9,177 bases of DNA from Candidatus Rokuibacteriota bacterium. Its GTDB lineage: Bacteria > Methylomirabilota > Methylomirabilia > Rokubacteriales > CSP1-6. Position numbers and translations under genes: made by a program. The stretch lies in the NCBI GenBank assembly GCA_003220195.1, contig QHRT01000122.1, positions 22,175 to 31,351 on the forward strand, written 5' to 3'. Under the pieces are notes generated by a model, which was given only the letters and a program-made list of their open reading frames with translations, did no database searches and was not told where the DNA came from. Shown in pieces: positions 1-7,430 of this stretch. Position 1 is the first letter of the stretch; each line of letters begins with the position of its first letter.

Positions 1-1494
1 CCTGCTGACGGGATCAGCGGTGAGCTGCTCGACGTCTTCTCCGGGGCGCTCCAGGAGTTTTCCGGGAAGGATCCGATCGGGAAGATCACGCTCTCCGAGC
101 TTTCCTACCATCCCGCGCGCCACGAAAAGCAGCGCATCGCCGCGCTGCTGGGGGCGGCGGGCTGCGTGATGATGAACTGGGGCGGACCGGACAACACTGC
201 CGTGCCGTTCGGCTCCGTCAAGCCGTGCTGGGGCAACCCGACGCCCGACACGCTCGCGAGCGAGATGCCGACGCTGCCGTGCATCGGCATCGCTCGCACC
301 GAGGGACTTCGACTCCGCGAGCTCGCCAGGAAAGGCCCGGTCCGCGTGTGGTTCCGGACCCGCGTCGAGAACGGCTGGCGCCCGATCCAGGTCACGGTGG
401 GAGAGATGCCGGTCGGCGACGACTTCGTCGTGCTGGGCGGCCATCAGGATTCGTGGTTCGGCCCCGCCGCCACCGACAACGCCGCGGGCAACGCCTGCGT
501 GATGGAGCTGGCGCGGGTCTTCAACCAGCACCGCGGAGAGCTTCGTCGCGGACTCGTGATGGGGTTCTGGGCCGGCCACGAGACCGGCACGATGATCGGC
601 TCGTCCTGGTTCGTGGACCGCAACTGGGATCGGCTGCGCGATCACATGATCGCGTACATGCAGATCGATCAACCCGCGTGCACCGGCACGACGCGCTGGG
701 GCACCTCGTCGAACGTCGAGCTGCGGCGATTTCACCAGGCGATCGAGCGGCGTCTCGTGCCGCAGCGCGAGCACGTGTGGCGGCGCGTGACGAAGATCGG
801 CGACGCGTCGTTCTTCGGCCTCGGCGCTCCGATGATGGCGAGCAACGGCGCGTTCACCGAGGCGGAGCTGAAGGCGACCGCGCTCGCGAACCTCGGCTGG
901 TGGCATCACTCCCTCGAGTGCACGATCGACAAGGTCGACTTCGCCTGGCTCGCCGACCACCTGCGCGTCTATGCCGCGTACCTGTGGGAGCTCTGCACCG
1001 CGCCGGTCTTGCCGTTCGAGTACCGGAGCGTCGCGGATCAGTTCATCGCGCGCTTGACCGAGCTCGGGGCGTCCGGCAAATCGATCGCGCTCGACGGTGC
1101 GCTGGCGCGGGCCGGAGAGTTCCGCGTCGCGGCCGTGCGGCTCGACGAGGTTGCGGACGGGTGGCGCGCGCGGTACGCGGGGGACGGCGTGCGGGACGAC
1201 GAGCCCGCGACGGTCCTGAACGACTGCATGAAACGGCTGGGGCGGCTCCTGATCCCGCTCGAGTCGACGTCCGTCGGCTCGTACGGTCACGACCCGTACG
1301 GCCTCACGCCGCAGACCACGATGATCCCCTGCCTCTACGACGTGCCGCGGCTCGCGACGCTCCCGGACGCCCAGGAGCGGTGGATGCTCGAGACGAAGCT
1401 CGTGCGGCAGCGGAACCGCATCGCCGACGCGCTCGGCGACGCGCGGCGGCTCATCGAAGAGACGCTGGCGAAGGTCGCGGCGCGGCGGAGCTGA
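1..1494 (+). CDS. M28-like zinc metallopeptidase with PA domain, 5' truncated by window edge
   Basis: The reading frame is open from base 1, so the N-terminus and any signal peptide lie outside the window; 497 codons are visible. The first ~130 residues look like a protease-associated (PA) domain inserted before the catalytic fold. The peptidase core follows, with ligands in M28 order: HQD (His at 442-444), Asp in ATDNAAG (475-477), GHETG (577-588), Asp in QIDQP (667-669) and a His in WWHHS (904-909). The last ~170 residues resemble the helical C-terminal region of transferrin-receptor/NAALADase-type members. M28 enzymes usually have two adjacent glutamates, the first being the general base and the second a zinc ligand; here the pair is His-Glu. 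From memory, a group of M28-like proteins has WPGHS-type motifs at this spot, so this is probably a divergent subfamily rather than a sequencing error. Expected role: hydrolysis of peptides or N-acyl compounds, but activity and substrate are unproven. It is the first visible gene of a probable operon with the RNB nuclease. Confidence 0.85.
   Translation, partial: PADGISGELLDVFSGALQEFSGKDPIGKITLSELSYHPARHEKQRIAALLGAAGCVMMNWGGPDNTAVPFGSVKPCWGNPTPDTLASEMPTLPCIGIARTEGLRLRELARKGPVRVWFRTRVENGWRPIQVTVGEMPVGDDFVVLGGHQDSWFGPAATDNAAGNACVMELARVFNQHRGELRRGLVMGFWAGHETGTMIGSSWFVDRNWDRLRDHMIAYMQIDQPACTGTTRWGTSSNVELRRFHQAIERRLVPQREHVWRRVTKIGDASFFGLGAPMMASNGAFTEAELKATALANLGWWHHSLECTIDKVDFAWLADHLRVYAAYLWELCTAPVLPFEYRSVADQFIARLTELGASGKSIALDGALARAGEFRVAAVRLDEVADGWRARYAGDGVRDDEPATVLNDCMKRLGRLLIPLESTSVGSYGHDPYGLTPQTTMIPCLYDVPRLATLPDAQERWMLETKLVRQRNRIADALGDARRLIEETLAKVAARRS
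1487..1490 (+). promoter_or_regulatory. Ribosome binding site (GGAG) for the RNB nuclease
   Basis: GGAG lies 9 nt before the GTG at 1500, inside the last codons of the upstream peptidase gene. It supports GTG as the start over the in-frame ATG at 1569, and suggests the two genes are translated in close succession. Confidence 0.55.
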
Positions 1495-1499
1495 CACTC

Positions 1500-2972
1500 G
1501 TGAGCGCCGACCGCAGCCCGGCGAGCCGCCGACCGCGACACGACCTCAGGGCCATCGCGCGACAGGCGATGCTCGACCGCGGACTCCTCCCGGATTTCTC
1601 GCCCGAGGTGATGGCCGAGGTCGACGCGATCGCCCGCGTCCCGACCGCGAGGGAGAGCTCGCTGCGAGATCTCCGCAGTCTCCTGTGGGCGTCGATCGAC
1701 AACGACGACTCGCGCGATCTCGACCAGCTGTCGGTCGCGGAGTCGCTCCCTGGCGGCGCGACGAAGCTCTACGTCGCGATCGCCGACGTCGACGGCCTCG
1801 TCAAGCAAGGCGACGCCGTCGACGATCACGCGCGGCACAACACCACGTCGGTCTACACGGCCGCGGAGGTGTTTCCGATGCTGCCGGTCCTCCTCTCGAC
1901 GGACCGGACGTCGCTCAATCAAGACGAAGACCGGGCGGCGACAGTCGTCGAGATGGTCGTCGCCGCCGACGGCAGCGTCGGGGAGTCGTCGGTTTACCGG
2001 GCGACGGTGAGAAATCGGGCGAAGCTCGCGTACAACGGCGTGGCGGCGTGGCTCGACGGTGGACCGGCGCCCGCGCGCCTGGCGGCCGTCCCCGGTCTCG
2101 ACGAGCAGCTCCGCATGCAGCACGCCGCGGCGCAGCGGTTGAAGCAGCGGCGGCACGAGCACGGCGCGCTCGGTCTCGAAACGATCGAGCCTCGCGCCGT
2201 GTTCGACGATGGCGAGCTCGTCGATCTGCGGCAGGAGGAGCGGAATCGCGCCCGCGAGCTCATCGAGGAGCTGATGATCGCCGCCAACGGCGTGACCGCG
2301 CGGTATCTCGCGGCGAAGAAGAGGTGGCAGCGGATCGTCGACCTCGCCGCCCAGTGTGAGGAAGACTTGCCCGCCGAGCCGGACGCCGCCGCGCTCGATC
2401 GATTTCTCGCCAGACGCCGCGAGGCCGATCCGGCCGCATTCCCCGATCTCTCGCTGGCGGTCGTGAAGCTCCTGGGATCAGGTGAGTACCAGGTCGAGAC
2501 TCCCGGTGGACGGGCGTCGGGACATTTCGGGCTCGCCGTCCAGGACTACACGCATTCGACGGCGCCCAACCGCCGGTATCCCGACCTGATCACCCAGCGC
2601 TTGCTGAAGGCGGCGATGGCCGGAGCGGCCGTGCCCTACGCGCCGGGCGAGCTCGAATCGCTGGCGCGCCACTGCACGGAGCAGGAAGACAACGCGAAGA
2701 AGGTCGAGCGTCGCGTCCGGAAGTCGGCGACCGCGCTCCTGCTCGAGCCGCGGATCGGCCAGGACTTCGACGGCATCGTGACGGGCGCGTCCGAGAAAGG
2801 GACCTGGGTCCGCGTGTTCCACCCGCCGGCGGAAGGCAAGGTCGTGCGCAGCGCCGATGGGCTCGACGTCGGCGACCGCGTGCGCGTCACGCTCGTGGCG
2901 ACGAGCGTCGAGCACGGCTTCGTGGATTTCGCGTGCGTCGGCGCTCCGCGGCGACTCCACGAGCGCCGGTGA
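1500..2972 (+). CDS. RNB-domain 3'-5' exoribonuclease (RNase II/R family), short form without cold-shock domains
   Basis: A 490-residue protein expected to degrade single-stranded RNA processively from the 3' end in the cytoplasm. The GTG start is chosen because of a GGAG site 9 nt upstream and because conserved-looking sequence (DLRAIARQAML, residues 16-26) precedes the next ATG (1569). The RNB domain spans about residues 54-385. Its acidic metal site reads D67-N-D-D-S-R-D73-L-D75-Q76, against IDGEDARDFDD in E. coli RNase R, so three of the four classic aspartates are present and the fourth is Gln. The second signature, YTHSTAPNRRYPD (350-362), carries the arginine R358 equivalent to the catalytic Arg of RNase II. 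An S1-like RNA-binding domain fills about 416-487. RNase II and RNase R normally have 640-800 residues with two N-terminal cold-shock domains; here only ~50 residues of probable helix stand in their place. Short RNB proteins with alternative N-termini are known, for example in Deinococcus. The gene lies 5 nt after the peptidase and 12 nt before the reductase. Confidence 0.9.
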   Translation: MSADRSPASRRPRHDLRAIARQAMLDRGLLPDFSPEVMAEVDAIARVPTARESSLRDLRSLLWASIDNDDSRDLDQLSVAESLPGGATKLYVAIADVDGLVKQGDAVDDHARHNTTSVYTAAEVFPMLPVLLSTDRTSLNQDEDRAATVVEMVVAADGSVGESSVYRATVRNRAKLAYNGVAAWLDGGPAPARLAAVPGLDEQLRMQHAAAQRLKQRRHEHGALGLETIEPRAVFDDGELVDLRQEERNRARELIEELMIAANGVTARYLAAKKRWQRIVDLAAQCEEDLPAEPDAAALDRFLARRREADPAAFPDLSLAVVKLLGSGEYQVETPGGRASGHFGLAVQDYTHSTAPNRRYPDLITQRLLKAAMAGAAVPYAPGELESLARHCTEQEDNAKKVERRVRKSATALLLEPRIGQDFDGIVTGASEKGTWVRVFHPPAEGKVVRSADGLDVGDRVRVTLVATSVEHGFVDFACVGAPRRLHERR

Positions 2973-2984
2973 CCGGGAAGCGGA

Positions 2985-3815
2985 ATGAGCGACCTGCCGC
3001 CGATCCCGGACTTCCTCTACGGCACCGCGTGGAAGGAAGACCGCACGCAAGGCCTCACCGAGCAGGCGCTCCGCGTGGGCTTCCGGGGAATCGACACCGC
3101 CAATCAACGCCGCCATTACGTCGAAGCGGCGGTCGGCGCGGCGCTCGCCGCCGCGTACCAGGCCGGCGTCGTCACGCGCGCGGATCTATTTCTCCAGACG
3201 AAGTTCACGTATCAGGGAGGTCAGGATCACCGGTTGCCGTACGACCCCGCGGCCGACCTGTCGACGCAGGTGGCGCAGTCCATGCGGAGCTCGCTCGAGC
3301 ATCTCGGGACGGACCAGGTCGACAGCTACGTGCTGCACGGGCCGGCGTCGGGTTACGGCTGGACGGAAGACGACGCCGAGGTCTGGGCCGCGATGGTCAC
3401 GGAGCGGGACGCCGGCCGCGCGCGGCTCCTCGGCGTGAGCAACGTCTCGCTGCGACACCTAGTCCAGATGGCGGCTACGGGAGCCGAGCTTCCCCGGTTC
3501 GTCCAGAATCGCTGCTTCGCTCGTCTCGGGTGGGATCGCGAGGTGCGAGCGTTCTGTCGCGACCACGCGATCGTCTACCAGGGGTTCTCGCTCCTGACCG
3601 CCAACCCCGAGGTGTTCCGGCATCCGCTCGTCGGCGAGATCGCGGCGCGCCGCAAGGCGACGCTTGCGCAGGTCGTGTTCCGCTTCGCCCAGATCGTCGG
3701 GATGCTCCCGTTGACCGGGACGTCCGACGTGGAGCACATGAAGCAGGACCTGGCGAGCCGCGCCGTGGTGCTTTCCGCGGACGAGGTGAGGGTGATCGAG
3801 TCCCTGTCAGGCTGA
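2985..3815 (+). CDS. Aldo/keto reductase family oxidoreductase
   Basis: A 276-residue soluble protein of the AKR superfamily, which reduces aldehydes or ketones with NAD(P)H on a (beta/alpha)8 barrel. The full catalytic tetrad is visible: D37 in GIDTAN, Y45 in RRHYVE, K73 in LQTKF and H118 in VLHGP. The typical GVSNVS strand appears near residue 147. The start is ATG 2985 with GGGAAG at 2975-2980 just upstream, 12 nt after the nuclease stop, so it probably belongs to the same transcript. It is slightly shorter than many AKRs (about 280-330 residues), with a compressed C-terminus, and loop C, which usually defines substrate specificity, is short. No neighbour indicates the substrate. The family assignment is firm; the physiological reaction is unknown. 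Confidence 0.92.
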   Translation: MSDLPPIPDFLYGTAWKEDRTQGLTEQALRVGFRGIDTANQRRHYVEAAVGAALAAAYQAGVVTRADLFLQTKFTYQGGQDHRLPYDPAADLSTQVAQSMRSSLEHLGTDQVDSYVLHGPASGYGWTEDDAEVWAAMVTERDAGRARLLGVSNVSLRHLVQMAATGAELPRFVQNRCFARLGWDREVRAFCRDHAIVYQGFSLLTANPEVFRHPLVGEIAARRKATLAQVVFRFAQIVGMLPLTGTSDVEHMKQDLASRAVVLSADEVRVIESLSG

Positions 3816-3845
3816 TCGCCACCGTTCCTCGTCGAGCCGGTCGGA

Positions 3846-5852
3846 CTAGAACCGGAGCGCCAACCCTCCGAGGATGGCGCGCGGCGTTCCGGGCGTGAAG
3901 TGGACGTCCGGCACGCCGGCCGCCCGCTCGCCCGGCAGCCGCGACGTGAAGAAGAACTGCGACTCCCGCCATTCGACGTTGAACAGATTTTCGATGCTGA
4001 CGAAGGCTTCGAGTATCCGATACCGATAGCGAGCGCTGAGGTCGACGAGCGTGTAGCCACGCGCGGTCGCCTGCCGATCCTCGTCGGCGAAGCGGTTGCC
4101 CACGTGTCGCATCTCGGCGCTGGCCGACAATCCCCACGGCAGGCGCGCGGTGAGCGCGGCTCGCGCGGTGAGCCGGGGCGCGAGAGGGACCGCGGCGCCG
4201 GTCTCGAACCGTGCCCGCGTCGTCGTCACGTCGCCCGCGAACGAGAGCCAGTCGAGCAGCTTCGCCTTGACGGCGAATTCCCAGCCTTCGCGATGGCTGG
4301 GGCCTCGCGGGTCCGTGGTCCCGGAGTCGCCGTTGAACACCAGCTCGCTCGCGAGGTCGAGCTGCCAGTACGTCACCGACAGATCGAGGCGCGGCACGAG
4401 GGTCGTTTTGATCCCGACCTCCCATCCGGTCGCCGTCGGAAGCGCGGTGAGCTTCGGATCGAGCACCACGGCGCGGGCGTCGTTGCTGTGGAACCCGGTC
4501 CCGAAGTTGGCGAACAACTCGGTGTTCCGCCACGGGCCGAGGATGACATTGGCCTTCACGTTCGGGCGCGCCCGGGTGACGTCGCCGTCGGGCCCGCCGC
4601 CCAGGTTGTCGGTCACCTGGTACCGGAAAATGTCCCCGCGCACGCCGCCGATGAGCCGGAGCCATTCCCGGGGTATCAGCTCGAGCTTCACGAACGGCGA
4701 GTACGACTGCTCGACGATGTTCACGTCCTGCGCGCGCTCGAGCTGGTGGCGCTGGATCTGGTGCGCCAGGACGACGTGCGGAGCGTCGATCCGGTACTGG
4801 AATCCACCGGTCGTGGTGAGCGCGAGGCCGAACGGCTGCTCCCTTCGCTCCCAGCGCGCATCGACGCCGCCGAGCGCGCGCCGGTCGCGCTGGTTCACCC
4901 CATCCCCGTTGTCCGGATCGTCGAGGAAGAACGTGAAGTCGTTGAAGAGGTTCAGCACGTAGTAGCTGCCCCAGAAGCGGACCGTCAGGAGATCGCGCTC
5001 GGACGGCCGCCAGCGCCAGTCGACGCTCAGATTGGTCCGGTGCGTCTGACCGCCCTCGCTCGGATCGATCGATCCGAAGCGGGAGATCAGTCCTTCGCGC
5101 ACCGCGCGCTCCGGAATCTGGCCGGACCCGCGCCAGGAGCCGAGGTAGTGCGACGCCCACACGGAGAGGTCCATGCCCTCCGCGAGCGTCGTGCTCGCTT
5201 TGCCGAACACGTTGACGCGGTCGTAGTGGTTCGGGTGCTCGAACGGGCCATCGTGGTGGTAGCTCTCGAAGGCGAACAGCGTCTTCACCTGGCCTCGGGT
5301 CGGCGAGACGAGCGCGAGATAGCGCTGGGTGTTGAAGCTCCCACCAGCGGCCTGCGCGATGTTCTCGTCGACGACGTCGCGCAGGGTGAAGCTCACGGCG
5401 CCCGCGGTCGCGAAGTCAGCGAATTCGACGAAGTACGGGCCCTTGAGCGCGTCGACCTGGCGCACCGTCTCGGGGATCAGGAAGTGGAGATCGGCGTAGC
5501 CCTGCCCGTGCGCGTGGGATCTCAGATTGACCGGCACGCCGTCGACGAAGAGCGCAACGTCGGTCCCGTGATCCGCGTCGAAGCCACGCAGGAAATACTG
5601 CTCCGCTTTGCCGCCACCCTGATGCTGGCCGATGATGAGCCCGGGAATCAGGCGAACGAGATCGGCGGGCCTTCCTTGCGGTCGCAGCTCGAAGTCGCGA
5701 CCCGGAATCAGGACTTCCGAGGACGCGGCGACGGGCGGTGGCGCCGTGACGGTGATGGGCGGCAGCGTCGGCGGCTCGGCACGCTCGGGCTCTTGTGCGA
5801 GAGCCGGCGCGGCGAGGGCGAGGACGACGAGGATCCCGATCGGGATGATCAT
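3846..5852 (-). CDS. TonB-dependent outer-membrane receptor
   Basis: A 668-residue outer-membrane receptor for energy-dependent uptake of a ligand, powered by TonB-ExbB-ExbD. A signal peptide (residues 1-19, hydrophobic run ending ALA before QEP) is followed by a proline-rich linker and a TonB-box-like PITVTA (32-37), close to the ITVTA box of FhuA. The plug spans about 45-165, with the motifs YFLRGFDADHGTDV and FVDGVPVNLRSHAHGQGY. The rest reads as alternating amphipathic beta-strands of a barrel, and the protein ends LALRF with the terminal Phe expected by the BAM machinery. ATG 5852 is the only reasonable start: an in-frame TGA lies five codons upstream, and the signal peptide begins at once. 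Shine-Dalgarno pairing is weak. The gene converges on the aldo/keto reductase and diverges from the amidohydrolase across 81 nt. The ligand cannot be told from sequence; several histidines in the plug (RSHAHG, DLHF) would permit a metal chelate, but this is speculation. Confidence 0.95.
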   Translation of the reverse strand: MIIPIGILVVLALAAPALAQEPERAEPPTLPPITVTAPPPVAASSEVLIPGRDFELRPQGRPADLVRLIPGLIIGQHQGGGKAEQYFLRGFDADHGTDVALFVDGVPVNLRSHAHGQGYADLHFLIPETVRQVDALKGPYFVEFADFATAGAVSFTLRDVVDENIAQAAGGSFNTQRYLALVSPTRGQVKTLFAFESYHHDGPFEHPNHYDRVNVFGKASTTLAEGMDLSVWASHYLGSWRGSGQIPERAVREGLISRFGSIDPSEGGQTHRTNLSVDWRWRPSERDLLTVRFWGSYYVLNLFNDFTFFLDDPDNGDGVNQRDRRALGGVDARWERREQPFGLALTTTGGFQYRIDAPHVVLAHQIQRHQLERAQDVNIVEQSYSPFVKLELIPREWLRLIGGVRGDIFRYQVTDNLGGGPDGDVTRARPNVKANVILGPWRNTELFANFGTGFHSNDARAVVLDPKLTALPTATGWEVGIKTTLVPRLDLSVTYWQLDLASELVFNGDSGTTDPRGPSHREGWEFAVKAKLLDWLSFAGDVTTTRARFETGAAVPLAPRLTARAALTARLPWGLSASAEMRHVGNRFADEDRQATARGYTLVDLSARYRYRILEAFVSIENLFNVEWRESQFFFTSRLPGERAAGVPDVHFTPGTPRAILGGLALRF

Positions 5853-5933
5853 GACGTCCGAATGTCATACCACGGGGCTCGTGGCAGATGAACCCGCTCG
5901 TGTGGTATATCGGCCCCGACCAAGGAGGGTTCC
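5853..5933. promoter_or_regulatory. Divergent promoter region between TonB receptor and amidohydrolase
   Basis: This 81 nt gap must drive the receptor leftward and the amidohydrolase rightward. A 7 bp inverted repeat, ATACCAC (5867-5873) and GTGGTAT (5902-5908), sits symmetrically in it. Each arm contains an extended -10-like element reading outward: TGG-TATATC on plus (5903-5911) and TGG-TATGAC on minus (5872-5864). Inside lies a 15 bp hairpin-type repeat CCACG-GGGCT-CGTGG (5870-5884), and GCTCGTG recurs at 5877-5883 and 5896-5902. A further repeat ATGAC-N8-GTCAT spans 5851-5868 at the receptor start. No convincing -35 boxes are seen. The promoter assignment is inference from motif and position. 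Confidence 0.45.
5923..5928 (+). promoter_or_regulatory. Strong ribosome binding site (AGGAGG) for the amidohydrolase
   Basis: A perfect AGGAGG lies 5 nt before ATG 5934. It fixes the start of the amidohydrolase there, and so establishes that the 62-residue segment before the twin-arginine motif is translated; otherwise the GTG at 6081 would give a more conventional signal peptide. Confidence 0.85.
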
Positions 5934-7430
5934 ATGCGACTGCTGAGCGACGACGAGCTGAAACGCCTGCTGCCGGCCGAGACGCACGCTTTTCCCGGCC
6001 CGGTCCCGACCCAGATCGTGTCGAGCGACGAATACTTCCCGGCGCCGCAATCTGCCGCGCAACGGGAAGTCGAGCAGCGCGTGAAGGCTCTCGGTGACGA
6101 GCTCGCGAAACGGCAGGGCCTCAGCCGGCGCGCGTTCTTCGCCACCGCCGCGGGGATGGCGGCGGCGTTCGTCGCGATGAACGAGGTGTACGGCACGTTC
6201 TACGACGCGAGCCGCGCGGAAGCGGCCGACAAGGACCTGGCGAACGACCGCGCGAAAGGTCTCGCCGGCCAGTTCGTCATGGACACGCACACGCATTTTC
6301 TGCGCGACGACACGCGCATCCAGACGTTCGTCCTGCAGCGGCAGGCGGTCGGCAAGGCGGGCTGGAACCCGGGTCTCGTCGACAAGCCGCAGACGCTCGA
6401 GGATTTGAAGTTCAACAACTACTTCAAGGAAGTCTTCCTCGATAGCGACACCAAGGTGGCACTCCTGTCGAGCGCGCCATCCGAGGTCCCGGCCGACTGG
6501 TTCCTGACCAACGACATGATCGCCGAGGCGCGCAAGAAGGTGAACGACAAGCTCGGGGCGCGCCGCCTCCTGTCGCACGCCATCTTCACGCCCGGCTATC
6601 CCGGCTGGATGGAAGAGGTCGACCGCGCGGTCAAGGAGCTCAAGCCCGACTCGTTCAAGGGCTACACGATCGGGGACAACACGAACAAGAACCTTTCCAA
6701 GCATCCGTGGCATCTCGACGACGAGAAGCTCGTCTACTCGTTCTACGAGAAGTGCGTGAAGGCGGGTCTCCAGAACGTCTGCATCCACAAGGGCCTCTTC
6801 CCTCCGTCGGTGGCGCAGCAGTTCCCGGATCTGTTGCCCTACTGTGACGTGCGTGACGTCGGCAAGGCGGCGAAGGACTGGCCGAAGCTCAACTTCATCA
6901 TCTATCACGGCGGCTATCGGCTCCATGCGGGCGGCAGCGCGGAGCAAGCGCTGAAGGACTTCGAGCGGGCCGGGCGCATCGAGTGGGTGACGGACCTGGC
7001 CGAGATCCCGGCGAAGTATGGCGTCACCAACGTCTACGCGGACACCGGTCAGCTCTTCGCGCACACCACGGTCTCGCAACCCCGGCTCGCCGCGGCGCTC
7101 ATGGGAACCCTGGTGAAGGGGCTGGGCCACGATCACATCATCTGGGGCACCGATTGCATCTGGACGGGCTCGCCGCAATGGCAGATCGAAGCGTTGCGCC
7201 GGCTCGAGATCCCCGAGGACATGCAGAAGCAGTACGGCTACAAGCCGCTCGGCGCGGCCGATGGGCCGATCAAGACGGCGATCTTCGGTGAGAACGTGGC
7301 GAGACTCTACAGCTACCGGCGGAGCGCCGAGCTGGCGAAGCCGGATCGGCTGCTTGCGATGAAAGAAGAGTACGAGCGCCGGGGAGGGCAGCGCAGCAAC
7401 CTGCGCTACGGCTACATCGCGAAGATGTGA
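5934..7430 (+). CDS. Amidohydrolase-2 family metal-dependent hydrolase with internal twin-arginine signal
   Basis: A 498-residue protein. Residues 64-69 read SRRAFF, a twin-arginine motif, followed by a hydrophobic Ala-rich stretch (70-85) and a possible AEA cleavage site at 95-97, so export by Tat to the periplasm is likely. The catalytic TIM barrel starts at about 113. Metal-site residues expected for the ACMSD/amidohydrolase-2 group are visible: H119 and H121 in DTHTH, H285 in CIHKG, H325 in YHGGY and D407 in GTDCIW. Such enzymes hydrolyse C-N or C-O bonds or decarboxylate, using a bound divalent metal. The start at 5934 is fixed by a perfect AGGAGG. The 62 residues before the arginines are unusually long for a signal n-region but look conserved in type: from memory, related proteins carry a similar segment around PTQIVS and then the Tat motif. 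The gene diverges from the TonB receptor and is followed 27 nt later by a Rieske ferredoxin, which suggests shared catabolic use. The substrate is unknown. Confidence 0.9.
   Translation: MRLLSDDELKRLLPAETHAFPGPVPTQIVSSDEYFPAPQSAAQREVEQRVKALGDELAKRQGLSRRAFFATAAGMAAAFVAMNEVYGTFYDASRAEAADKDLANDRAKGLAGQFVMDTHTHFLRDDTRIQTFVLQRQAVGKAGWNPGLVDKPQTLEDLKFNNYFKEVFLDSDTKVALLSSAPSEVPADWFLTNDMIAEARKKVNDKLGARRLLSHAIFTPGYPGWMEEVDRAVKELKPDSFKGYTIGDNTNKNLSKHPWHLDDEKLVYSFYEKCVKAGLQNVCIHKGLFPPSVAQQFPDLLPYCDVRDVGKAAKDWPKLNFIIYHGGYRLHAGGSAEQALKDFERAGRIEWVTDLAEIPAKYGVTNVYADTGQLFAHTTVSQPRLAAALMGTLVKGLGHDHIIWGTDCIWTGSPQWQIEALRRLEIPEDMQKQYGYKPLGAADGPIKTAIFGENVARLYSYRRSAELAKPDRLLAMKEEYERRGGQRSNLRYGYIAKM

Noticed and set aside
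225..1499. Open extension of the nuclease frame back through the peptidase gene, which would give a 915-residue fusion
   Set aside because: The translation before 1500 is Arg/Ala-rich low-complexity text out of frame with the clearly conserved M28 motifs. It is a GC-rich shadow; the nuclease starts at GTG 1500.
3837..3855. Possible terminator hairpin CCGGT/ACCGG between the convergent reductase and receptor genes
   Set aside because: Only 5 bp of stem with a 9 nt loop, no T-run on either strand, and overlap with the receptor stop codon. No intrinsic terminator can be supported.
3475..5160. Minus-strand 561-codon open frame overlapping the receptor in another frame
   Set aside because: Arg/Pro-rich composition, no domain, and it spans the 3' ends of two convergent real genes.
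3900..5891. Plus-strand 663-codon open frame opposite the whole TonB receptor
   Set aside because: It is rich in Arg, Glu, Val and Ala without any recognisable domain, and the minus strand encodes a complete receptor with signal peptide, plug and terminal Phe. It is an antisense shadow of biased codon use.
5882..5898. Sigma-54 promoter candidate TGGCAG upstream of the amidohydrolase
   Set aside because: The GG to GC spacing is 11 rather than 10 nt and the TTGCA half is missing.
5865..7178. Minus-strand 437-codon open frame opposite the amidohydrolase
   Set aside because: Long but composed of Arg/Val/Leu/Glu shadow sequence; the plus strand carries the metal-site motifs and a perfect ribosome binding site.
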